From NCBI GenBank assembly GCA_964019695.1, contig OZ026525.1, positions 63,458,253-63,522,252 on the forward strand: 64,000 nucleotides of DNA. Reading direction: 5' to 3'. The DNA comes from Loripinus fragilis (Eukaryota > Mollusca > Bivalvia > Lucinida > Lucinidae). A program made the translations under genes and the position numbers. The notes below the pieces were generated by a model. The model saw only the letters and a program-made list of their open reading frames with translations, searched no databases and had not been told where the DNA came from. Shown piece after piece: positions 41,730-53,858 of this stretch (its first letter is position 1; the number at the start of each line of letters is the position of its first letter).

Positions 41730-43567
41730 AAAAAATTGGTGGAAGATTAAGGTCTTTATCAAACCTAATCACTCTTCATCTACCCCAACTCAACGTAAAT
41801 GACAACATATACTCTGATGATACAGATAAAGCAAATATATTATATGATTAGCTCACAGAACAACCATCACTCGATGACAGAAATGCAAATCTTCCTGCAG
41901 ATCTAGATATTCCAGATTTCACCTTAAACTCCATGCCTATAACATCTAACGAAGTTGAATCAGTCCTAAAATCTCTTAGAACTGGTAAAGCCCCTGTTCC
42001 TGAAGCTATTAATTATATAATTCTTAAAAAGATAACCAGGCCCTTATCCTTTCCTCAATCTGATCTTTTTAATGCCTCCTGTTTTAAGGGGCACATTCCA
42101 GCTTTATGGAAGCAAGCCAATGCGACTCCAATTCATAAGAAGAATGACCCTTCTCACATCACAAACTACAGACCAATATGACTTTTAAGCAAGGTTGGCA
42201 CAGAACTTGGAAAAAAAAATTCACAAATATGTCATTATGGTTTTCTTATGGACCATGAAGTCCTTACTACTCTGCAGTCAGGCTTTATTTCTGGAGATAG
42301 TACTGTTAACAAACTTATAGACGAATGTAAAGCAATGTGTGCAATGTTTTGCGATATTAGCAAAGCATTCCATCGAGTATGGCACAAAGGTCTGCTCTAC
42401 AAATTACAAACAGTAGGAAAAACAGGTCATCTGCTACAATGGTTCACCGATTATCTCAATAACAGGAAACTAAGGGTAGCTTTACCAGGCGTCTTTTCAC
42501 ATTGAACCGACTTAAAAGCTGGTGTGCCTCAAGGTTCCATGCTTGGTTTTATATTCTTCCTTATTCACATAAATGATATCGTACGCAATATTAACTCATC
42601 CATACACCTCTTCGCTGATGACACTAGCCTCTATGTTTTAGTCGAAAACCCAATCCAATCAGCAGCTATATTGAACTCAGATCTTTCGCAAATATACACA
42701 GTCATGGGCATCAAACTGGCGTGTTACTTTTAATCAATCAAAGCAGAGTCAGTGATATTTTCATGAAAACTCATTAAACCACTCCATCCAGCCCTCTACA
42801 TGAACCAGCAAGACATCAACATTTTTAGTTTCTCACAAATACCCCAGACTAGCCTATACAAATGATCTCTCATGGCATGAACACTTTAATAACATCAAAG
42901 CAAAAGCTTGACATCGTATAAATGTAATGCGAAAATTCAAATGCCATCTTTACAGAAAATCACTACAGGTCATCTATTTTTCATTTATCAAAAGTTATGC
43001 TGACGTCGTGTGGGATAACTGTGAGCAATATGAGGCAAAAAAAATAAGAAAAAAATAAAACATGAAGCTGCACGTATTGTCAGTGGTGACACTAAGTTAG
43101 TTTCAATAGAACAAGTATAAAACAGGTGGGATGGGATACTCTTTCTTGCCAGAGAAAAAAAAGCATAAGTTAATACTACTCTACAAAATGATAAATGGAC
43201 TATGTCCTGACTACTTGTTTGCACTTTTCCCCATACAGTTGGAAATAATGCAGCATATAACCTCCATAATGCATCCAATTACAAATATATATGCTCAAAT
43301 TCATAGCTGTATTACAACTCCTTTCTTCCTTCAGGAGTACGCGATGGGAATGAACGGCCGCAAACTACTAGAAATGCAACAGGCATTAGCGTTTTAAGCA
43401 CATCCTCCATCCTTGGGTTTTGAATGTCACGTGATCTTAGTGGTGGCGAAAATATGAACGTACAATATTCATGAAACGTGACAGATATATTGTGTAATAT
43501 GTATATATGATTGACTAGAAACTGTATGGTTTATGTCAAATAAACAATCTGTTCTGTTCTGTTCTTA
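41730..43567 (+). pseudogene. LINE (CR1/Jockey-like) reverse transcriptase pseudogene
   Basis: From about 41735 the text reads a WWKIKVFIKPNHSSS block, then EVESVLKSLRTGKAP (41950s), TPIHKKNDPSHITNYRPI, a stop, CDISKAFHRVWHKGLLYKL, a stop, then GVPQGSMLGFIFFLIHINDI and HLFADDTSLY (the FADD catalytic motif), and finally LILLYKMINGLCPDYL near 43155-43205, the C-terminal motif of CR1/Jockey-like elements (family knowledge). The 3' end is an AATAAACAATCTG then TGTTC repeat tail at about 43540-43567. Several stops and a frameshift make it inactive, and the endonuclease domain is missing (5' truncation). Confidence 0.88.
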
Positions 43568-43569
43568 AT

Positions 43570-44215
43570 GCTACCTTAATCGATGTCCCTTTGTTCTATT
43601 TGGACGGCAAGCGCATTGGTCAAATTTATCATGCTCGACTAAGAATTAGTCCGGTAGAAAACCAGTATGACCTGGAACTTCATTTTAAAGTTTTTTCTTT
43701 GTTGATTCTTGTTGTTGAGGCATTGTATTTGATGCATCCAATTGATGACACTCTGGCATCATTGAGCGTTTTGAAATATTAAAGATGGCGTCCAAGATGG
43801 CCGTCAGTTAGGCACCTACGACTTGTCTGACCAACATACTTGATAAAATTCATTTAAATTTTGACTTTTTAGAGGCTAAATGATACAATTGATTAAAATG
43901 AAACATTTGTTTGATTAAGAAGGTTGAAATATTTAAGATGGTGTCCAATAAGACCGCCATTTTAAAGTAGAATTCAACCTAAAATCAAAACTGCAGCTAA
44001 TAACTATTTTCTGATAGTTTTCAACAGTGGTTGTATTTGGAGAATTTGACTGGCATGTTGTTGCTGTTTTTCAGTGTTGTAATATATTCAAAATGACGTC
44101 CAAAATGGCAGCAATAACAGGGTGGGGAATCACATGTTTTTGTTACGGTACACTGTACGGAAAAAATTATAGCCTTTTATTTTTCGTAATGATAATGTCT
44201 TTGTCTTTGCTCTGG
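43570..44215 (+). repeat. CCAAGATGGC-containing repeat, plus copy
   Basis: It contains tandem sub-blocks with AAGATGGCGTCCAAGATGGC, AAGATGGTGTCCAATAAGAC and AAATGACGTCCAAAATGGC. GACCTGGAACTTCATTTTAAA and CATCATTGAGCGTTTTGAAAT align with the reverse complement of 46320-46470. It starts directly after the LINE tail. Confidence 0.65.
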
Positions 44216-44689
44216 TAATCGTATTCATAAATCCATGCAGCACTTTTGAGACCACTTTTGGCCAGATCTGATGATAGCATAATATCATATTATCCTCATA
44301 AAAAGTCCTAATTTGGGCAAACATTCTGTCAAAAAATGAAGCGATAAATGCCAGGGTATACTGAACAGACCATATCTCTGAAAACTTTGTGAAAGAGTGT
44401 TTGCGCAAAGTTCAAACCATTTTATAATCAATATGCAGAAAAATTCAGGTGTAAAAGTGATATATAGATGGATGGATAAAATTACCAAAAAAGAGAGAAA
44501 ATATTTTTTACTTATGGGACGAAAACATTGAAAAACAAAGAGAAAAGCTCCTCCGCCAGACATGTCAACTAACACTGTGAAACCCAATCAGGCATTTCCG
44601 TTGTTACGTTGCTAATGTAACATATATGATCGCTGGTCCAGTGCCACTCTATGTAGAGAGCTGCTTAATATGTTGCTGTAGCTGCAACA
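44216..44689. other. Unassigned sequence
   Basis: No gene recognised. The two overlapping open frames on the minus strand lack motifs. Confidence 0.4.
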
Positions 44690-45358
44690 AATATACCTGC
44701 TGGCCAGATGCAACTGCCACAAGCACCGCTGCTGTTCAAACATACCTACTGGTTAAGTGCTGCTGCAAGATGGACGCTTGTTAGACCGTTGATATTCAAT
44801 CACCATGCCTGCCGATATTTTGCTACTCTATCCTGCATGCCCACTGGTGTGATGATTCTATATCTGACATACCTGCTGGTGCGGTGTCTCACTATCAGCT
44901 GTGTCTGCTGATGTGATGCCTCGCTGTAGCTATGCCTTCCGGTGTGGTGCATCATTATCAGCCATGTCTGCTAGTGTGGTGCCTCACTATAGACCATGCT
45001 GTTGGTGTGATGCCTCATTGTAGGCCACACCCTCTGGTATGGTGCCTCATAAAGGCCGTGCCTGCTGGTGTGGTGTCTCACTGTCAGTCGTGCCTGCTGA
45101 TGCGGTGCATCACTATAGTGATACCTTCCAGTGTGGTGCCTCATTATCAGCCATACCTGCTAGTGTGGTGCCTCACTATAGGCCATGCCTGTTGATGTGG
45201 TGCCTCATTATAGGCCACACCTTCTGGTGTGGTGCTTCACTATAGGTCATGCCTGCTGGTGTGGCGTCTAACTATCAGCCGTGCCTGCTGGTGTGGTACC
45301 TCACTATAGACCATGCCTTCTGATGTGGTGCCTCACGATGAGCCATGCCTTCTGGTGT
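44690..45358 (+). repeat. 32-bp satellite array, left part
   Basis: The repeating unit is close to CATGCCTGCTGGTGTGGTGC then CTCACTATAGGC (32 bp), with diverged units near both ends. Open frames across it simply translate the repeat. The array resumes at 45613 after a mobile element. Confidence 0.85.
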
Positions 45359-45361
45359 TTA

Positions 45362-45612
45362 AAATATTTTACTGACCGTTCAAAGGCTGTACTTCTTTTG
45401 TGGATCTTTCACGTTTTTGTTCTGTCTTGGGGTTGCTATGTCTTTGTGCGCGTCTGTTTATATGTGCTTTGGGGTCACCTGCTGGGAAAGGGCTGACCTC
45501 TTGGCTCTCGTTTGTGGTGTCTACTATGAGTTTGTCACTTTCCCATTGGTATCCTGGGTCAGGTGTGGTACTTGATTGTATCGATTCCTGATCTTTGCAC
45601 CCTTACTTACTT
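45362..45612 (+). mobile_element. Short type 2 PLE-end element inside the satellite
   Basis: It starts near AAATATTTTACTGACCGTTC and ends GATCTTTGCACCCTTACTTA, and is nearly the same sequence as 25988-26228 over its full length. It interrupts the satellite, which resumes GTGCCTCACTATTGGC, so its length defines a discrete ~245-bp unit. Confidence 0.8.
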
Positions 45613-45715
45613 TGTGCCTCACTATTGGCTGTGCCTGCTGGTGTGGTGCCCCGCTATCAGACATGCCTGCTAGTGTGGTGCCATACTATAAGGCCATGCC
45701 TTCTGGTCCTAGGCC
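45613..45715 (+). repeat. 32-bp satellite array, right part
   Basis: About three further units, ending GCCATGCCTTCTGGTCC, continue the array from before the insertion. Confidence 0.8.
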
Positions 45716-45989
45716 ACTGCAACCCACATTTATAATAGTCGAGTGCAGATAGAAGAAGGATGGTTACAAGTCTGGAGCTGGACCTACTCTTACAGGGATG
45801 CCATTACACCAGACATCCGCTTATCCCGTGTCACTCTCAGATATGCCTGCTTGTACAGTGCAACTCTGTCAGACATTCATGCTGGGTCCATTTATTCAGC
45901 TACACATGTTTGCAAAGTGCTGCTCTATCCAGCAATGCATCTGGTCTGTTAAAAATCCACCAGACATGCTTACATTTAGGGTGCCACTC
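45716..45989. other. Unassigned sequence
   Basis: Possibly very diverged satellite. Nothing else recognised. Confidence 0.35.
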
Positions 45990-46470
45990 CCATTTGTTTG
46001 TAAAATATGTCGGCTACTATCCTTGAAGCCATCTTGAATATATATCAAATGCTCCGTGATGCATGAGTAGCACCACTGGGATGTTACAAAGATGATGTCA
46101 GTAATTCATGAATCAGTATAATAAGCATTTTGCCGATCGCAGGGAAGATTTCATTATATTTTTGTAATAAACTGCCATCTTGGCGGCCATCTTGTCCGCA
46201 TTCTTATTTTATTTTTTGGTTTAAACCTAAGTGTCTTCAATTAGATTCCAACAATTTCAGAAAGAAAAAGGGTTTGAGACATATTTCTATATCACACATT
46301 TTTTTCACTTATAATTGGCCTCCATCTTGGACGCCATCTTGGATATATCGAAATGCTCAATGATGCTAGAGTGGCATCACTTGGATTTTTCAACGACATT
46401 GTATGCATTACCCGAATCGACAAAGAAAAAAGTTTAAAATCAAGTTCCAGGTCCTCCTAAATTTCGCCCA
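45990..46470 (-). repeat. CCAAGATGGC-containing repeat, minus copy
   Basis: The reverse complement aligns with the 43655-44110 repeat: GACCTGGAACTTGATTTTAAA, CATCATTGAGCATTTCGATA and CCAAGATGGCGTCCAAGATGG occur in the same order. Confidence 0.65.
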
Positions 46471-46654
46471 AATTCTGCCGGACTAAATGGATTGCAGCTC
46501 TTTTAGCACTTTGAAATTTAGTTTATCCGGGTCATATGCTTTATGAACATTTATTTGATTTAGAACTTCGATTGTTCGAAATACTCGTTAATTAAATTTG
46601 GAACAGTCTGCATACCTATTCAGGATCTATTGTAACTGTCTAAAAAACATGTGA

Positions 46655-46712
46655 TTTGGGTGCGTAAAAGAAAACTTGAGACGTTTCTTTTGCGAGCCCA
46701 AAACTTACGTTT
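46655..46712. repeat. Diverged CTCAAAAGAACC hairpin
   Basis: TTGGGTGCGTAAAAGAAAAC and GACGTTTCTTTTGCGAGCCC resemble the hairpin at 3072 with substitutions in both arms. Confidence 0.6.
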
Positions 46713-47460
46713 GATAGAAAAATGAATCTTTGCTGTTATTTATGCATACCTCCCTATTATTCGAACTACTGATGATTCGACATAAAACCACTATAGCCCC
46801 GAGGACTTCGATCTACTGTTTTTCTGCTGATATGTTTCATTTGTGAAGGCTGATTTGAATCGCTAATTGGTGTCTAACAGCCAGTTAGGCTAACAAAAAC
46901 CAAAATAGTTCATATCTGGCGCCTTTTCGAGAATTGCAGTGCGTTTCTCAAGGCTATAAAGACGCCCCCAAGGGCATTGCAACCATTGTCGTTCATCAAA
47001 GGTGCTGGGGAAAAATCAAGATTTGTCATATGTAATTAAGCAAGACTCAATCTACAAGAATACATTTAGCTTTGCCGAGTAAATAATGTATGGAGTTCAG
47101 TCATCTTTTCTTCTTAGTTCCTGTACGTTTTGTAATGAAGCAGTGGTTGGGGAAATAATCTCTGTACATGTTTCAACCTTTTGCGGTCGGACAGCGTCAA
47201 TAAGTATTGGCGTCTCAAAAACAGTGATGTTTGTAATTCGCCCTACCACGTATCCGGTGTGTTTCCCATTCTTTCATGAATGAACATGCAATTCGTTTTA
47301 AAAATACATTTCTGAAAAGAAAAAAAAACATGTGGCATTTTTCAAAACAAATTGTCAGTTCATTCTTGAAAGTATTGGTAAAGTTTATCTTGATTCCGCT
47401 GCGTTATTAAATATAAAGGGCAAACTAAACCATATATCAGGTACATGTACCAGCGATTAC
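46713..47460. other. Unassigned sequence
   Basis: Nothing recognised. Confidence 0.4.
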
Positions 47461-47670
47461 AGTGGCGGATCTAGAGGGGATTCAGGGGGTTCGCTCGAAC
47501 CTCACTCCCTGTCGCCCTTTTTTTGATATACTATGAAAATGAAATAATTTGAGACCAAATTATTTCACTTTCATGGGATATTTAGGAAAAAATAGATATA
47601 ATCAGCAAAGCGAACCACACCACTTTATACATACGAATCCCCTTTCCAGAAATCCTGGATCCGCCGCTTG
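47461..47670. mobile_element. TIR element, GGCGGATCTAG ends
   Basis: AGTGGCGGATCTAGAGGGG at the left and (minus strand) AAGCGGCGGATCCAGGATTT at the right are inverted. The interior is AT-rich and noncoding, with a TGAAATAATTTGAG...CAAATTATTTCA hairpin. Confidence 0.65.
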
Positions 47671-47826
47671 ATTAGACAATTTTAAACACTATACACTGCT
47701 GTGCATAGACTTATAATGTCTGATGAGACATGATGTTTTAAATTCAAATAGATGTTTTTTTTAAATTAATATTGATGTCTTTTAACTAAATCTATCATTC
47801 ATCTCATATTCTTTCTCTTCTTCTGG

Positions 47827-48062
47827 TAGATGTTCGAGCCAGCATAAATTAAAATTCTGGACTGGAACGTTAGCATAAGATAAGATGTGGAATAGTAGCG
47901 GTTGGTATGAATTCGTTGGGACAAAATCAACATCTAGGACTGAGTAGATGTTTGAGCCAGCATAAATTAAAATTCTGGACTGGGATGTTAGCATAAGATA
48001 TATGTACATGTAGAATGGTAGCGGTTGGTATGGATTCATAAGGGCAATATCAACTTCTACGA
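47827..48062. repeat. Two-copy tandem repeat, ~118-bp unit
   Basis: TAGATGTTCGAGCCAGCATA (47827) and TAGATGTTTGAGCCAGCATA (47945) start the units. AAATTAAAATTCTGGACTGG and TAGCGGTTGGTATG follow in both. Confidence 0.85.
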
Positions 48063-48296
48063 CTGATATAAGTCTATGCTGTACACTCCCTGATATGTTT
48101 CAACAGGTGATAGTGTGAAACCCCGTCCAATAGTTTTCACAGGACAATGAGATAGAACCCCAGTTTATTTTCTATTGTTTTGAGAAAATCAAAGTATCGG
48201 GTCAATAAATGGTTTTGATAAAAATAATTGCTGCTCAAGTCCATGGCTCAAGTTTTGTAATTTTCTTGAAACTGACACTTTTTCCTGGAAATTTCG

Positions 48297-49362
48297 TCGC
48301 TTCAGTGCTATAGTGTTCTATCTACCATTGTACAAGTTTTGAGAAAAATGAGTTTGAAAATTTTAGCATCCTGATTTTTGATGCCTTATTTATCACAGAC
48401 CTTTGAATCATACCAGAGGGTTAAAATATATACATACAGTTAAAATGACCTTGGTTTGAAAATTGTTTTACAGTAAAATGGAATTTACGGGCATTTTACA
48501 GTTTGCAGATAGAACATTTTGCCCTAAAAATCACCTTCTGCGTTCAGTGCTATAGTGTTCTATATTTTCCTACAGCTTATAATTCTGTTTATGGAGTCAA
48601 TTCATATACTAGTCTGAACAGAAATGATTATTTGTACCTAAAAGTAGCAGATTTAGTTATTTATTTGACATAACAGTAACAAACCGCACGGATTATGCCA
48701 TTAAAATTTTTGCAAGGGAGGTAATCTGTTTCTAAAGGTAATTTTTTCTGTCAGTGGGGTCAATTTGTATAATATTTTAGACTGAACTGATTATTTGGAC
48801 CTAAAAGTAGCAGATTAAACCAATCACTGGTAATTTCATCGACAGATTACTTCAATTAAAGCAGTTTAAATATGTGTAAGGGAGGTAATCTGTTTCTACA
48901 TCTTATTATTCTGTCCATAGATCAATTTGCGTTATATTTTTTACGGAGCGGATTATTTGGACCTAAAAGTAGACGATATAGCTATTTGTTCCTCATAAGA
49001 CCGACGAACCGCTACAATTTAGGAAATTTAAATTTATGTAAGGGAGGTAACTGCAATTTTTAGCAATTTCTCCAAGGGAAGTGACTTTATGTAGATAGAA
49101 CAGTATGGCACCGAACTCACCCAGTCATGTGACATAATCATCATTGGCCATTGGATGAGAATCACTTAGAACACTATAGCACTGAACGAAATTGTCTTTT
49201 TGTATATAGAACAGAAAATCACAGCGATTTTAAGCTCACTGGGAGGAGATAGGCAAGTGAAACCTTTACCAGTAGATGGAACATTTGATCCCCTTTCCAA
49301 CGGTATGCATAACTCATTTTTGAACAAAATGTCACTTAGAACACTATTGCACTGAAGCGACG
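48297..49362. mobile_element. TIR element with nested TIRs and tandem core
   Basis: CGTCGCTTCAGTGCTATAGT then GTTCTAT (48297) pairs with TAGAACACTATTGCACTGAA then GCGACG (to 49362). A second inner pair begins TTCAGTGCTATAGTGTTCTA at 48544 and is inverted at 49163-49190. Between them lie three tandem ~155-bp units, each with ACCTAAAAGTAG and AAGGGAGGTAA. No transposase frame. Confidence 0.7.
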
Positions 49363-49454
49363 ATTTGTATAGTTTTAGGACTTTGTACCTTAAACCTAAC
49401 CTAATGAAATCTGCTACATTACAATTTAGTTTTGAAAAAAAAAAAATAACAAAA

Positions 49455-49665
49455 TTTAAAAATAGTAAGTGAGTATGATCAGGAAATACCACAATCACAA
49501 AGAGCAGACAACCCCGTTGTACTGCGAGGAAGAGCCGCCCAACCATCACGAGACACCAGGAAGACAAATTAAGCAAAACAATCAGCTCTCTCTTCCCCAT
49601 CAAGATGATTGCAATACTAGAATGGACATGAAGTAACGTGCAACAAAACATAGAACAATTACAGA
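49455..49665 (-). mobile_element. Penelope-like type 1 3' terminal module
   Basis: AGTAAGTGAGTATGATCAGG to ACAAAACATAGAACAATTAC matches the ends of the copies at 10735 and 25100 and, inverted, at 23274. The 161-codon minus-strand frame at 49166-49651 reads through this and the preceding element and is not a gene. Confidence 0.72.
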
Positions 49666-49991
49666 TTAACTTTTACATACAACGCTCCACGGAGATTTAT
49701 GCAAAGGGATTACTTCATTCTTATCAACAATCCTCCTCCTTCTTATCACCAGACCAACATGTTGCTATGAATACAAACGGCAAATATGGTGTGTACCTTT
49801 TAATAATTTGAGCAGCAGTGTATTTTTATCATGGGGAAAATAGTCATTTAGGCAAGAAACGGGGTCCGCAGTTTGGAACTTTTCAGCTATTTACGGAGAA
49901 TGACAGGTCTCCATGTTGGCAAAAACTCTTAATTTGTTACATCAGTTCCTTAACCCTCTCTATACTTGTGACTCCTAAATGAACAGAGGTG

Positions 49992-50046
49992 ACTCAGATT
50001 CAATGTCGCATTATGCGGCATTTCATCGGGGTCTACACTGTTTGCT
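49992..50046. repeat. AAACAGTG hairpin family, partial
   Basis: AATGTCGCATTATGCGGCATTTCATC and GGGTCTACACTGTTTGC form the apex and right arm. The left arm is mostly missing. A further partial arm (GCAGTGTAGACCCTGATAAA) lies at 50215. Confidence 0.55.
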
Positions 50047-50799
50047 TAGTATATCACAAAAACAACCTACAACGAAAAAAAACTCTGTTATCCTTCAGTA
50101 TGTCCCAAGTTTATTGCATCAATCCGAAAGGAAAAATCCATCAGGGCATACAGTTTACAAAAAAGTATCGTACACCATTTTTATAATGGATACGCGTAAA
50201 TGGGTACCTTGGCATGCAGTGTAGACCCTGATAAAATGGCGCATTCCGTAAACCATTTACCCTAAATGAAAACACTATTTACAATAAATCTAGTAGCAAG
50301 TGAACTGCCATTTGGTGCAGCTCAGCTGCCACCTCCTTTGGTGTTAACTTTTACGCATAATTGTTCAGCGCAGTGAACCACTTTAACTTTATTGTAGCAC
50401 ACTTATGCGACATTCCATTTATAGTCTTTTAAAATTGGATACTTTCTGGTTATTTCATTTTGGGTGAAGGCGCAGCATGGTCCCACATACATCAGCCATA
50501 TTCAACGTACGCGCTGCCACCCAAAAATGGTCAATACAAAAACATGCTGTATATAATTACATGTATTGCACTCTCCGTCATCCGCAGTCGTGAGCATATT
50601 GATATTCACACTAAAGATCTGTAACTGTTGCCTCGGATAATCTCTTTTTTACAAGGACTTTCACTGCTTTCTCCGATACAGCGTATAAATACAATGTAGT
50701 ACTTCGCTGGTGCCAAACATGCCAAAGGAGCTAGTAGCATTCTCATGGAGTTTTATAATGGAAACATTAGTCAGTTCTGTTTGTTTACCTGTGTGATGG
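50047..50799. other. Unassigned sequence
   Basis: Apart from the partial hairpin arm at 50215, nothing recognised. Confidence 0.4.
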
Positions 50800-51235
50800 A
50801 GTAATAGAATACAGCTGGGTAATAATAGATTTTTTTTCTGCTAGTATAACCATTTGTAGGCCAATGTACTTTTATAAAAAGTTTATTATAGTTAAGTCAA
50901 TATGGTCCAGAGTCTATAATAAGGGGGCCACAGGTTATTGTGAGGTCGGAGTTAAGGAATAGAATAATACAGCTGGGTAATAATTCTTCTTCTACTGTTT
51001 TGTAACCCTTTGTAGGCATAATATATTTTTATATATACAAAAAACGTTTTATACAGCTAAGGCAAGATGGTCATTTGTATATGTTGAGGGGTCACACCTG
51101 AATAATATTTTTTTATGTATTTATAACCCTTTGTGGACCTACGGATTTTCAACAATTTAAGTTAAATACAGTTAAGTCAGAATGGTCCATTATATATAGT
51201 TGGAATTGAAGAAAAAAAAAACATTCTACTGTTTT
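50800..51235. repeat. Diverged tandem repeat, ~150-bp units
   Basis: Three units share ACAGCTGGGTAATAAT, ACCNTTTGTAGGC and TACAGNTAAGNCANNATGGTC in the same order, with strong divergence. Confidence 0.65.
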
Positions 51236-51262
51236 TCTTTCTCTAAGATCGATTTTGTCTTA

Positions 51263-51329
51263 GCAAACAGTGAAGACCCAGATGAAATGCCGCATTTTGC
51301 GGCATTTCATATTGGTCTTTACTGTTTGC
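51263..51329. repeat. AAACAGTG hairpin family, best preserved
   Basis: GCAAACAGTGAAGACCCAGA and TGAAATGCCGCA pair with TGCGGCATTTCA and TATTGGTCTTTACTGTTTGC around a two-base loop. Confidence 0.88.
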
Positions 51330-52035
51330 AGTAGTATCCATTAGGGATTTTTTTTATACACAGGGAAACTAATATCTGAATAGTCTACATACATATATGT
51401 TGCAGCTGATCTAGAAAAAAAAATACTTAACTAGCAATGAAACAGTGAAAAACAAATAAGATGCTTCAAATAAATTGAAAATCCTAGAAGTTAACAATGA
51501 AAAAAATATAAATTCATTAACTGTGATAACTTGAAAAAGAAAGGGAGTTTTTTTTATTATTGAACTATAAATTACTAAGTTTAAACTATGTTTACTAAAA
51601 TTAAAAAAAAAACACAACAACTCTGTGATTATTTAAAAGAACCACCCCCTATTTTATTTTCCTTAGCAACAAGTGGTAAAATAAACATTTTGAAATCGTA
51701 GTTAGGATAATTGATTTGACGTTAAGCTGAATTTCTGTTGTAATGAATTCAAATTCAAGCTAAACTGGTATATTTGTGCAAATACAATTGATGTTGGAAA
51801 GGATTTTGCTGTTATAAGGAATGTCGCTATAAAGAGGTTACGCTGTAGTTAAATAAATAAGGAAATTCCTTTAGTCCAAAAAGGAAAAAGCTTCACTATT
51901 AGCACTATAACCAACAGTAATTCATTAGTGCCTAATACTTCATAGCGTCTTAGGGCCTTAAAGGGTTAAGACTATAAGCAGCAACTTATTAGCATTTATT
52001 TTTTAAATACAAAAATTACGCAAACAAATGCATTG
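51330..52035. other. Unassigned AT-rich sequence
   Basis: Contains poly-A/poly-T runs. Nothing recognised. Confidence 0.4.
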
Positions 52036-52095
52036 ACAAGTAGTACAGACCCAGATGGGATGGGACACAGTGCGGCATTTCATCACTGCTTGCAC
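52036..52095. repeat. AAACAGTG hairpin family, diverged
   Basis: ACAAGTAGTACAGACCCAGA and GTGCGGCATTTCATC then ACTGCTTGC keep the family pattern with mismatches. Confidence 0.55.
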
Positions 52096-52574
52096 GAAAT
52101 AATTTCAGATTTTGTCTGGAATTTCAACACTTTTATTCCTCCAAATTTGACTTAAGGACAAACAACTCCCCAAGAATAGCAAGTAAATTAGTTTAAAGCA
52201 TTGAACATGTTGAACGTGCTGAACATGTTGAATAAAGAATGATACACTAATTGGGCATCCACACGAAAAAAACCTGTCTACGGGACCACAGACTGGCTAG
52301 AGGAATGAAATTTTGCCTGTAGCAGCTTAAGTTATTCTACTTCCCAAGCGAAGGCTGCATCTCACGTGGAGACCCATTAAGAGTTGCTAATATGAAAGCA
52401 TGCCCATATCGGTAATGCTGGAATAATAGTCTTAAAACACTCAACACGCGGTCTGCGTTTCCAATCAAAACTGTGAATTTTCATAGGTCGGTATAAACAA
52501 GTTTTTGAACGTAAAATTGTGAATATTTCCTAACCTGAGATCAGTTCTTACAAAATAAAGTCATATGTTTTAGA
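52096..52574. other. Unassigned sequence
   Basis: Short AACATGTTGAACGTGCTGAA repeats near 52205-52235. Nothing else recognised. Confidence 0.4.
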
Positions 52575-52615
52575 TGCTCAAAAGAACCATCTTATTGAGA
52601 CGGTTCTTTTGAGTA
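52575..52615. repeat. CTCAAAAGAACC hairpin family member
   Basis: GCTCAAAAGAACCATCTTAT and TGAGACGGTTCTTTTGAG pair with two mismatches. Confidence 0.72.
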
Positions 52616-52619
52616 ACAC

Positions 52620-53384
52620 CATTACAACATAAATAACCCATCATATATTTCAATGGTAATTTCATTTTTTATTCTGTACGCCCTAATACTGACCGGATTC
52701 TGACGAAATAATGAACATGTATAGCAAAACTAATGTGCTCAAGAAATCAAGATTAAACTTTATCATGCACCTGCTGAATACTGCGTTATGGGGACATCAA
52801 CGGCAAACTTTGAATGGCTATTTCTCGGCAAATAATGGGAAATGTTCAACTGCAACGGAAGCAGTAGACACCAGAAAACGTTGCATCTAAGAAATGGTGA
52901 GAGACGGTTAAGTATTGATGGAGAAAATAGATTTTTCCATATCAAAGTCACGTTTTCAAATTTTCGTCATCCTCAGTTATCAACTGAGGACAAATTTTTG
53001 AAACTTTAGAACGGCAATTTGTTTGGCAATCTCCAAACAATACTTCTTGGTTTCCTTTTTTCTAAAGAGTGGCGTCGAGCGTTGGTGACTGCAATTCTTA
53101 ATTTCACTTGCTTTGTTTTAATTTAGATGTTTGTCATGTCCTATGACCAAATTTTAAAACTTAACTGAATGATTAATGAACCTGGGATCAAATATAAGCT
53201 GTTAGGTTTCTTTTTTAGATGAGTATATATTTTAGTTGAGGAATAAATACATTGTTTGTTTTAATTATAAACTCTTTTCGAGTAGAGAAAAGCTAGGATG
53301 CGTTTACGAATATTTCCAAAAATGTGCCGACACCATTTTGAATAAGAAAACTGGTTAAAATGCAACTGGTGCTTGTCGACGCTT
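52620..53384. other. Unassigned sequence
   Basis: Nothing recognised. Confidence 0.4.
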
Positions 53385-53541
53385 TACGTCACAGTTAACA
53401 CATTCGCAGGTTCGATTCCCGGCTTCTCCCAGTCTGACGGATGAGACTTTCTGAGACGCTTTAAAACCAGAACCACTGCCGGTGAGCCTTCGGGTGCTCC
53501 AGGACATTAAAACCACAAAACCATAAACCCATCCGGCCGGT
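53385..53541 (+). mobile_element. tRNA-derived SINE relic
   Basis: A B-box-like GCAGGTTCGATTCCCGGC (about 53406-53423) is followed by CCAGTCTGACGGATGAGACT, a motif known from other mollusc SINEs (from memory), and an AAAACCACAAAACC tail. The A-box head is degraded. Confidence 0.6.
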
Positions 53542-53858
53542 ACTTGTTATAGCCAAGGGACACGGCCACAAACAAAATTTCAGTCAGCTTTGAGTAGCTT
53601 TCCTGTGTTGAAACAGCTAAAGACTAAGCAATTCCTTACTCAATGACTGCGTAAGGTACGAATCAGAGACTCCTCGATCACAGGCTGAGCACTCTACCAC
53701 TGAGCCTATAGACTCTTGGGTAATGTACACAACACGTGAAACATGTGCATTTGAACAGGTTTAAGTCTTTGTTCATTCCACGCGGCTTTATACCTTTTAT
53801 TCTTACCTCATGCGCGGAGCGGATCAAGAGTTGGAAGGGGGGTGAAAAATGACAAACC
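53542..53858. other. Unassigned sequence
   Basis: A minus-strand A-box-like CTGAGCACTCTACCACTGAG lies near 53684, perhaps another SINE head. Nothing else recognised. Confidence 0.4.

Noticed and set aside
44932..45245. Open frames of 68-87 codons with VPHYRP-type repeats
   Set aside because: They are translations of the 32-bp satellite. Because 32 is not a multiple of three, the frames shift between units.
49166..49651. 161-codon open frame on the minus strand
   Set aside because: It runs across a PLE 3' terminal module and the inverted end of a TIR element, with no motif. Related copies do not keep the frame.
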